From Planctomycetales bacterium 10988 (GTDB taxonomy: Bacteria > Planctomycetota > Planctomycetia > Pirellulales > Pb10988), in the NCBI GenBank assembly GCA_009664345.1, contig CP043547.1:5670709-5734708 (forward strand): DNA of 64,000 bases. The letters are read 5' to 3'. Shown in pieces: positions 57,767 through 64,000 of this stretch; positions within the stretch are counted from its first letter, which is position 1; every line of letters starts with the position of its first letter. Position numbers and translations under genes: made by a program. Under the pieces are notes generated by a model. It did no database searches. It was not told where the DNA came from and worked only from the letters and a program-made list of their open reading frames with translations.

Positions 57767-58711
57767 ATGATTATTCAAGAGACGACCCCTAATGTCAGAA
57801 AAGGAATTATTCTGGCGGGCGGGGCAGGTACGCGACTGCATCCAGTTACGTTGGCAGTCAGTAAACAAATGCTGCCAATTTATAACAAGCCCATGATTTA
57901 CTATCCGCTCTCCGTGTTAATGTTAGCGGGTATTAAAGATATTCTGGTCATCTCGACTCCTCATGATATCGGTGGTTTTCAACGCCTGTTAAATGACGGT
58001 TCGCAATGGGGTGTCAATATTCAATATGCGGAACAACCAAAACCGGAAGGCTTGGCCCAAGCTTTTATTATTGGAAAAGAGTTTATCGGCGATGATAGTG
58101 TCGCTCTAATTCTAGGCGACAATATTTTCTACGGTCACGGATTACAAAGTCTGGTGGCTGAAGCCGCTGATCAAAACTCAGGTGCGACCGTCTTTGCCTA
58201 TCATGTTCGCGATCCCGAACGCTACGGGGTTGTAGAAATGAATGAAAATGGGCAAGCCGTTTCTTTAGAAGAAAAACCTGCTCATCCTCGTTCGAATCTA
58301 GCTGTAACCGGCTTGTATTTTTATGACAATCAAGTCGTAGAAATGGCGGCCAATCTAAAACCTTCCGCCCGAGGCGAACTTGAAATTACGGATATTAACC
58401 GTATTTATTTAGAACAAGAAGAGCTGAAAGTTCAACAACTTGGTCGTGGTTCCGCATGGTTGGATACGGGAACGCATGAATCTTTAATTCAAGCCAGTAA
58501 CTTTGTTCAAACGATCGAACAACGACAAGGTTTAAAAATCGCTTGTTTGGAAGAAATCGCCTACTATCAAGGCTTCATGTCCTTAAGCGAACTTGAAGAT
58601 CGGGCTGCCGGCTATAAAAACGAGTACGGTGAATATTTAAAGCACCTCGTTGATCATGAGCATGAACGCATCTCCCCCATTCGCGTCAACGACCTTCGCA
58701 AGGCCGGTTAA
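57767..58711 (+). CDS. rfbA: Glucose-1-phosphate thymidylyltransferase
   Basis: A 314-residue enzyme for the first step, making dTDP-glucose. The N-terminal [14 protein letters not shown] signature, the catalytic Lys in [24 protein letters not shown] with its metal-binding Asp and the [10 protein letters not shown] segment are intact. The extra C-terminal 20 residues and 10 N-terminal residues are unremarkable. A strong hairpin follows. Confidence 0.97.
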   Translation: MIIQETTPNVRKGIILAGGAGTRLHPVTLAVSKQMLPIYNKPMIYYPLSVLMLAGIKDILVISTPHDIGGFQRLLNDGSQWGVNIQYAEQPKPEGLAQAFIIGKEFIGDDSVALILGDNIFYGHGLQSLVAEAADQNSGATVFAYHVRDPERYGVVEMNENGQAVSLEEKPAHPRSNLAVTGLYFYDNQVVEMAANLKPSARGELEITDINRIYLEQEELKVQQLGRGSAWLDTGTHESLIQASNFVQTIEQRQGLKIACLEEIAYYQGFMSLSELEDRAAGYKNEYGEYLKHLVDHEHERISPIRVNDLRKAG

Positions 58712-58740
58712 TGTACTATTGCAATTAAAAGAATTAATAA

Positions 58741-58792
58741 AAAAGCTCATGCGTTTGAAGAGAGTATTCCCCAAACGTATGAGCTTTTCATT
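58741..58792 (+). terminator. Terminator after rfbA
   Basis: AAAAGCTCATGCGTTTG at 58741-58757 pairs with CAAACGTATGAGCTTTT at 58772-58788, with one G-T pair, followed by a short T-rich part. It divides rfbCBA from rfbD. Confidence 0.85.
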
Positions 58793-58847
58793 TATTAGCA
58801 AGTTATCTCAACGCTACTCTATTTGATACTTTCATTTAGGATTCACT

Positions 58848-59732
58848 ATGAAAGTCGCGATAAACGGCACATCCGGTCAACTAGGTTCCGCACTTGTACG
58901 GCACCTTGGAAAACAAGCGATACCTTTAAGCCGTACCGATGGCGACCTAGAGACATTAACAGAGAAACAAATCGGCGAAATCTTGGACACTACTCGCCCT
59001 GATGTCTTCGCCAATTCCGCTGCTTATACACAAGTGGATAAAGCAGAGCTAGAAATTGAACGTGCCTATCAAATCAATGCCTCGGCTGTCAGCACGATTG
59101 CCGAAGCCTGTCAGAAACGGGATATACTCTTCGTTCAATTTTCCACAGATTATGTGTTTACCGGCTCAAAGCAAAGAACTCCGTTTGTGGAATCGGACCC
59201 GATTTCTCCACAAGGAATCTATGCGGCAAGTAAAGCAATGGGCGAAGCATACGCCAAAAGTGTTAGTAAACACTTAATCTTGCGAACATGTGGTCTTTAC
59301 GGACACATTCCACAAGCAAGTAAAAGTGGAAACTTCGTGTTAACCATGCTTCGGCTAGCTCGATCCCGCGATTTTCTCAAGATTGTAAATGATCAACACT
59401 GCACTCCGAGTTATGTAGAAGATGTCGCCCAAGCGACCATTCATTTAATAAAGCATTGTTTAAATCATTCATCTGACTCAGGTGTCTATCACTTAACGAA
59501 TCAAGGAAGTACGAATTGGAAAGATTTTGCTGAACAGATCTTCTCTCTATCCGGAATTCCAATGAAGATACAAGGGATCACTACCGAAGAGTATGGAGCA
59601 CCAGCTCCACGACCTTCGTATAGTGTTTTAAATACAAAACGATATCATGATCTACAGCTTCCTCCGATTCCAACGTGGAAAGTTGCCTTGAAAAACTTTT
59701 TAACAAGCCAACAGGCTCAGAAGGCTGCTTAG
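58848..59732 (+). CDS. rfbD: dTDP-4-dehydrorhamnose reductase
   Basis: A 294-residue SDR enzyme for the last step to dTDP-L-rhamnose. The motif INGTSGQLGSALV stands at the N-terminus, with FSTDYVFTGS and the catalytic Tyr and Lys in GIYAASKAMGE further on. The C-terminal substrate region contains APRPSYSVL. It completes the set of four. It has its own promoter region of about 55 bases after the rfbA terminator. Confidence 0.96.
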   Translation: MKVAINGTSGQLGSALVRHLGKQAIPLSRTDGDLETLTEKQIGEILDTTRPDVFANSAAYTQVDKAELEIERAYQINASAVSTIAEACQKRDILFVQFSTDYVFTGSKQRTPFVESDPISPQGIYAASKAMGEAYAKSVSKHLILRTCGLYGHIPQASKSGNFVLTMLRLARSRDFLKIVNDQHCTPSYVEDVAQATIHLIKHCLNHSSDSGVYHLTNQGSTNWKDFAEQIFSLSGIPMKIQGITTEEYGAPAPRPSYSVLNTKRYHDLQLPPIPTWKVALKNFLTSQQAQKAA

Positions 59733-59755
59733 TTAACTATTACATACTGAAATAG

Positions 59756-59802
59756 AACGAAGAAACCCAAGAAGAATCTCAATCTTCTTGGGTTTCTTCG
59801 TT
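59756..59802. terminator. Bidirectional terminator, 20-bp perfect stem
   Basis: Two perfectly complementary 20-base arms at 59756-59775 and 59783-59802, with a 7-base loop; the inner part reads CCCAAGAAGA/TCTTCTTGGG. It lies between convergent rfbD and the GT2 gene. Confidence 0.9.
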
Positions 59803-59848
59803 TCAGAACTTCTTATAAAGCAATAAGGTTTCTATTCAACCGTATATT

Positions 59849-61726
59849 TTACGCGGCTTTGGCAGAGTGTTTATGACAAATTCTCTGAAAACTATTACTA
59901 ATCAATCGTTCCCAGAGTTGTTGATCGGATATGAGCCTTTGACAAGCATCTTCTAACTCGTCCACATTATTGGCAACAAGAACTTCACGTTCCGCAGTAA
60001 AGTTTAAAATGGAAGCAAGCTCAGAATGGACAATCAACGGGATATGATGGCGGACACATAAAACGGCCCATGGCCAAGCGGATTTACAATCGGGCGAAGG
60101 AAAAACTCCAAACTTTGCATTTCCTAAAACGTTTAACCACTGATGATAGCGATTAACCTCATGAAGTGAGCTGCGAAGATTTTGCACAGTCCCAGGATGA
60201 CTAGCAACATCGGTGGTGATAATTTCGAGTGAAAAGGATGTAAAGAAATTTTTAAATTCTGCTCCCAATATAGATTGTAACCATTTCCATTGTCGAAGCT
60301 CAGTTGATCCTGGATACATTGCTCCAGAGAACAGAAGGCCTTTTGCTCTCTGTTGGAACGGTACTAGTTTTTGAAAGTCAATCTCTTTGAGTTCACTTGT
60401 AATTTTATAATCTTCTGATGAATACGGACTAACGTCTTCTGATGGTTTAGACAAATAGGTGATAGAAATTTGATTCAATGAATCTGAGTCCTTCTTTAGC
60501 ATTACGTCAAGCATCCGTGCAGATTGCTTTCCATAAACCCAAAGTATTCTCTTCTTAGCAGGGCGAAAGTGTAGAAAATCTGACAAAGAGTAAATCGCTG
60601 AAGATGGAAGTATTTCAACCTCTCGTGGTATTTCCTGGTATGCCTCGTGCCAAAAAGTTGCTTTATCAAGAGTTGCAAGATCGGCTCGATCTCTTGTAGG
60701 AAGGAGTAGAATTTCGTTCATTTTTTTGTCAATGGTTTTTAAAAGGTCAATCAAATGACAATCATCAGATCTTCGCCAGGAGCTTGGTAGGGTTTCGGTT
60801 AACAGTATGATCTGGGAGTCTTTTAAAGACTCTGTGCGTGTGAGTTGAACCTTTGTTAAGTCCGCAGGTGGGCGAGTTTCAAGCCACTTTTGGTGAGTTT
60901 CTTGAAAGATTGTTTTTCGCCATCGTACCCATTTCAAAACTTCTTCAGACTTGGCGCTTGCGGATTCAAAGTGTGAAAGAATCAGCTCTGGACGATAAAC
61001 AACTTTATAACCCGCCTTCCAGCACCGTACACAATAATCGACATCTTCATAGTAGGCAGGATAATAGAGCGGGTCAAAGCCTTTTAGTTTTTCAAAAAGT
61101 ACTTTTCGTGTTAAGAGAAAAACTCCTGAGACATAAGGCACTTCACGAACCGCCTGGAATTCTGCATCTAGTCCGTTTTCATGACGCCCATAATGATAGG
61201 TCGATCCTTCATTCCATAATACACATCCGGCTTCTTGAAGTGTCCCGTCGGCTAGCAATACTTTCGCTCCAAGCACTCCGATGTCGGAATCCGCAGCCAT
61301 ACAGTCTACCGCAAACTTTAAATTTTGGCCGATCCATTGAGTGTCATTATTTAATAATAGAAGATACTCTCCTTGTGCTCGTTCCGCAGCTTGATTGACA
61401 GCTTCCCCAAAGCCTCGATTTGTTTTGTTGTCAATGATATGGACATTGTCAAGCCGGTTTAATAGTTCAATGGTTGTATCCTGAGACGCGTTGTTTACAA
61501 GGATCAGCTCCCAATCGATACTTCTATCTAAGGCCAACGTTTTTAAGCATTGAAGTGTTAACTCAGCTTGATTATAGAGGACTAGGATCAAGCTAATACG
61601 AGGTCGATTTGATTTAGGAAATTCAAGCCTGGCACTACTTGTCAGAAAACTTTCGAGTGAAATCCGTGCAAAGTGTCGATATTTTTCTTGGAATTCCGGA
61701 GATGCCGGCTGAGGGGTCTGAAACAT
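59849..61726 (-). CDS. GT2 glycosyltransferase with C-terminal extra domain
   Basis: A 625-residue protein. The first half is a GT2 family (GT-A fold) transferase, with the start at RISLILVLYNQ, the acidic donor site in LLLNNDTQW, and an acceptor/base segment around YYEDVDYCVRCWKAGY. This form resembles rhamnosyltransferases in polysaccharide loci. The second half (about 290-625) has beta/alpha units that may be a second, GT4-like transferase or a targeting domain. The ATG at 61726 is chosen over 61771, since the upstream 15 residues are not family-like. Confidence 0.85.
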   Translation of the reverse strand: MFQTPQPASPEFQEKYRHFARISLESFLTSSARLEFPKSNRPRISLILVLYNQAELTLQCLKTLALDRSIDWELILVNNASQDTTIELLNRLDNVHIIDNKTNRGFGEAVNQAAERAQGEYLLLLNNDTQWIGQNLKFAVDCMAADSDIGVLGAKVLLADGTLQEAGCVLWNEGSTYHYGRHENGLDAEFQAVREVPYVSGVFLLTRKVLFEKLKGFDPLYYPAYYEDVDYCVRCWKAGYKVVYRPELILSHFESASAKSEEVLKWVRWRKTIFQETHQKWLETRPPADLTKVQLTRTESLKDSQIILLTETLPSSWRRSDDCHLIDLLKTIDKKMNEILLLPTRDRADLATLDKATFWHEAYQEIPREVEILPSSAIYSLSDFLHFRPAKKRILWVYGKQSARMLDVMLKKDSDSLNQISITYLSKPSEDVSPYSSEDYKITSELKEIDFQKLVPFQQRAKGLLFSGAMYPGSTELRQWKWLQSILGAEFKNFFTSFSLEIITTDVASHPGTVQNLRSSLHEVNRYHQWLNVLGNAKFGVFPSPDCKSAWPWAVLCVRHHIPLIVHSELASILNFTAEREVLVANNVDELEDACQRLISDQQLWERLISNSFQRICHKHSAKAA

Positions 61727-61751
61727 AATGCATCTCTCTTTATTATTAAAT

Positions 61752-61806
61752 AAAAAACTACACGCATTCATCCAATAAAGATTGATGTCCGCGTGTAGTT
61801 TTTAAA
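61752..61806 (-). terminator. Terminator after the methyltransferase gene
   Basis: AAAACTACACGC at 61754-61765 pairs with GCGTGTAGTTTT at 61791-61802. On the minus strand it is followed by a T-rich tract. Confidence 0.8.
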
Positions 61807-61822
61807 TTTCACAATCACTCTA

Positions 61823-62614
61823 TTATTGAGGGCGACGAACAACCGATTGAACCGAAATACATTTTCGGAAGGGGAACTCTTCGTAACTCATTTGCCCTCG
61901 CCATAGGTTATGTCCTAAAGCAGAAAGGTAGTATGTTTCTAAATCTTCATGAGCGGCGTGAAGAAGAGAATCGAGTTCAGCTTTGATAGATTCTTTGCTA
62001 GCAGGTGTCCCTGCAAGTTGTTTTTGTTGAGCGACAACCCAGTTCAACATGGCTTCATGTTGGTCTTGACCTTTTCCACGGAAAACATGATCAATCGCGT
62101 GCATGCAGTAGCCACCTTTTGCCAAGCACAGATCAATCCCATCATAAACTTTTTGAAGGTCTTGTTCAGCAATATGTTCAACAACAGAAATCGAAAAAAT
62201 ACAGTCAAACGTTTTGTTTAATTTGATTGCCATGTCAGCGTCAAACAATTCCTGAATCAATTCCACTTCAGGAAAACGTTTTACATATTCATCATAACCT
62301 TGGGGCCCGAAAGCCGTTCCATCCAAAGGATCGCAGACCGTGACTTCGTAACCATGCGATGCAAGAAGCGAGGCAGCTAATGGTTCGCCACCACCGATTT
62401 CAAGAAGTTTGGCACCGGGCTTCAAGGATTCTAAAATGCGTTTGACCATCCAAGGACGTTGTGCATCTTTCAAGTCATACTGATAGCGAGCCAAGGAAGG
62501 AAATCGATCCGCACTATCACAGTAGTCTCGCACTGTCTGATACGAAAGCGTGGGGTACTCTACATCGTTGGCTTTGTCACTTGTTTTTAAAGTTGGTTGT
62601 GGTGCGATGGACAT
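61823..62614 (-). CDS. SAM-dependent methyltransferase
   Basis: A 263-residue class I methyltransferase. Motif I is LLEIGGGEPLAA, with the second-strand acid in VTVCDPLDG, and motif IV-like FDCIFSISVVEHI places it near the small-molecule or sugar methyltransferases. It lacks membrane helices. Its place between two glycosyltransferases suggests methylation of a sugar in the surface polymer. Acceptor unknown. Confidence 0.85.
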   Translation of the reverse strand: MSIAPQPTLKTSDKANDVEYPTLSYQTVRDYCDSADRFPSLARYQYDLKDAQRPWMVKRILESLKPGAKLLEIGGGEPLAASLLASHGYEVTVCDPLDGTAFGPQGYDEYVKRFPEVELIQELFDADMAIKLNKTFDCIFSISVVEHIAEQDLQKVYDGIDLCLAKGGYCMHAIDHVFRGKGQDQHEAMLNWVVAQQKQLAGTPASKESIKAELDSLLHAAHEDLETYYLSALGHNLWRGQMSYEEFPFRKCISVQSVVRRPQ

Positions 62615-62716
62615 TGATTTCTCGCTTTTGTGAAATTAAATGATGTTTAATTGGAAGTCGAACTGAATCTTCTACTTCAGTGTCAGAAAGAAGCTTTTCT
62701 GAAAACTCATTTTCGA

Positions 62717-63904
62717 CTAACTTGCCATACGATTTTCTTGGTTGTTTTGATTAAGGATCGAAGTATATAAATTCTCTAGTGTCTCCGCTGATCGCTTCCA
62801 ACAAAAATGTTGTTTCTGAAAGCTTTGTGAACCTTGTGAAAGATGAGATTTTAAATCTTTATCTTCCCAAATTTCAGCTACGGCACTTGCAATATTACTT
62901 CCATTCGCCTCTGAAAGAATAAACGCATGCTCAAGATGCTTCGCCACCAGCCCTACGTTGGTTTCTGGAAGAATGACAGGGCGACCCAAAGAGAAAAATT
63001 CAGGTACTTTTGAAGGGAAGCGATAGTTGTTAAATAGATCGCTCTTGCCTGGCTGTACGAACATATCGGCCATTGCAAGGATGTTTGCCAATTCTTGTCT
63101 TGTTTCAATAAAGCCTAAGTGAAGACAGAATTGTTCTTCCCAACTTTTAAATTCAGCACTAACCGGAAAATAGTCACCACCGGTTCGCACAAGGCGGGCT
63201 TTAATTCCATTTTCATTTAACAAAGCAACCGCTAAGTAAAGACTACGGACTTCTTTAAAATTTACATGGTGAATATTTCCATGATAAACTAATACGAGTT
63301 CATCATCCCCGATCCCATATTTCTCACGCAAACTGTCATTGCGCGGACGTGGATACCAAACCGAACGATCCAGCCCTGGCCAAAAAGTTACTTTTGGTTG
63401 TGATGGCTTGGTGACGAACTCACCTAAAGTATCGATTAGGAGGCTGACCGCGTCTGCTGAATCTAAAAAGTCTTTCGATTTAATAGGGTGTGAGAGATGC
63501 TCAGGATACTCAAAAGGAAGTGTTCCCTCTTCAGCTTGAAGATATTGTTCTTCACTTAATTGACCACGAGTGATGACATCTTCGTTGTCTTCCAAATGGA
63601 TAACGAGTTTAAAGTCATATTGTTTCTTAAGTTGGTTTGTTAACTTTCGTAGTCGTTCGCGAGGGGTCCAACAATGAACAATATCGGGTCCTTTGCCATT
63701 TGGAAACGTTAACTCCCTGGAGAGAAGTTGTTGAAAGGTTGAAATGCCGTAAGGTCTGGGTACAAGTGGATCACGGCCTTGCCGACGCTCGGGGGCAGTC
63801 ACATGGCATTTATGCCCTGCTTTGACAAGCTCTCTTGCAAGCCCATCAATGTGGTAGGCACTATTACAAGCGATATCCCCATGTAATGCAAAAAGAATAT
63901 TCAT
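62717..63904 (-). CDS. GT4 glycosyltransferase
   Basis: A 395-residue GT-B enzyme. The N-terminal domain includes the Gly-poor start HGDIACNSAYHIDGLARELV, then DIVHCWTPRERLR. The C-terminal donor domain has LVLVYHGNIHHVN and FVQPGKSDLFNNYRFPSKVPEFFSLGRPVI, where the usual EPFG becomes a variant with SKVPE. It reads towards the methyltransferase with about 100 bases between and ends the window's polysaccharide locus. Sugar donor unknown. Confidence 0.88.
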   Translation of the reverse strand: MNILFALHGDIACNSAYHIDGLARELVKAGHKCHVTAPERRQGRDPLVPRPYGISTFQQLLSRELTFPNGKGPDIVHCWTPRERLRKLTNQLKKQYDFKLVIHLEDNEDVITRGQLSEEQYLQAEEGTLPFEYPEHLSHPIKSKDFLDSADAVSLLIDTLGEFVTKPSQPKVTFWPGLDRSVWYPRPRNDSLREKYGIGDDELVLVYHGNIHHVNFKEVRSLYLAVALLNENGIKARLVRTGGDYFPVSAEFKSWEEQFCLHLGFIETRQELANILAMADMFVQPGKSDLFNNYRFPSKVPEFFSLGRPVILPETNVGLVAKHLEHAFILSEANGSNIASAVAEIWEDKDLKSHLSQGSQSFQKQHFCWKRSAETLENLYTSILNQNNQENRMAS

Positions 63905-64000
63905 TACTGCCCGTTAGTTACTTTTGAAGAGAAGTTAATCAAGAACGATCTATTTATCGTGTGTATGTTTTTTAACGTTTTTTGGTTAAAGTAATGTATG

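Noticed and set aside
1-64000. CRISPR array, toxin or defence island
   Set aside because: No regularly spaced repeats, cas-like genes or restriction genes were seen; the single YezG-like gene is not enough.

Overview
The window is bacterial chromosome from a planctomycete (PVC superphylum). The best marker is the small basic protein at 27648-27875, which I recognise as the PVC signature family. Other points agree with this: exosortase-type surface biology, a very long RseP, a Ser/Thr kinase, large TPR and HEAT proteins, an AsmA-like giant protein, and single-pass proteins carrying VWA or squalene-cyclase-like domains. Gene density is ordinary. Codon use and base composition suggest moderate GC, with a visibly more AT-rich stretch from about 55.9 kb to the right end. 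No rRNA, CRISPR array, intact insertion sequence, integrase or phage gene was seen.

Layout. 0-8.9 kb: VWA membrane protein, tRNA-Ser, PLP aminotransferase, release-factor-like protein, a gene behind a possible attenuator, QueG, a secreted protein, a 57-residue gene, a TPR membrane protein and a stray YezG-like immunity gene. 8.9-15.9 kb: four minus-strand genes (AsmA-like giant, HAL2/CysQ-type phosphatase, HEAT protein, secreted CehA-like protein). 16.2-18.8 kb: LarA-family protein and YheT-type hydrolase. 19.3-27.1 kb: exosortase, Wzz/BY-kinase and a 1443-residue TPR protein, a compact exopolysaccharide/exosortase module. A truncated second copy of the LarA-like gene's 3' end plus terminator sits at 27.5 kb. 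The module therefore lies between two ~136-bp direct repeats about 10.1 kb apart.

27.6-34.2 kb: PVC small basic protein, lone NuoI, csrA behind a structured leader, tRNA-Glu with a clear promoter, glutaredoxin plus DUF2064 transferase, a charged disordered protein, a kinase and infA. 34.4-44.7 kb: dxr-rseP-HAD operon, ftsH, pentapeptide protein, moeA and yceH. 44.8-50.8 kb: squalene-cyclase-like membrane protein, gamma carbonic anhydrase, Ntn amidohydrolase, small membrane protein and a His-rich TPR protein. 50.8-55.7 kb: glgB, a degenerate RNase HI-like protein and a glycogen-synthase-like enzyme, probably glycogen storage. 55.9-64 kb: rfbC-rfbB-rfbA-rfbD for dTDP-L-rhamnose, then a GT2 glycosyltransferase, a methyltransferase and a GT4 glycosyltransferase on the other strand. 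This looks like a surface-polysaccharide locus that could feed the same export pathway as the exosortase/BY-kinase module.

The least routine signals are the direct-repeat-flanked exosortase block, the chain of hairpins ahead of csrA, the attenuator-like element at 4.53 kb, the catalytically stripped RNase HI fold, and the 16-bp inverted repeat ahead of glgB. All functional statements are read from sequence by eye; no database search was run.
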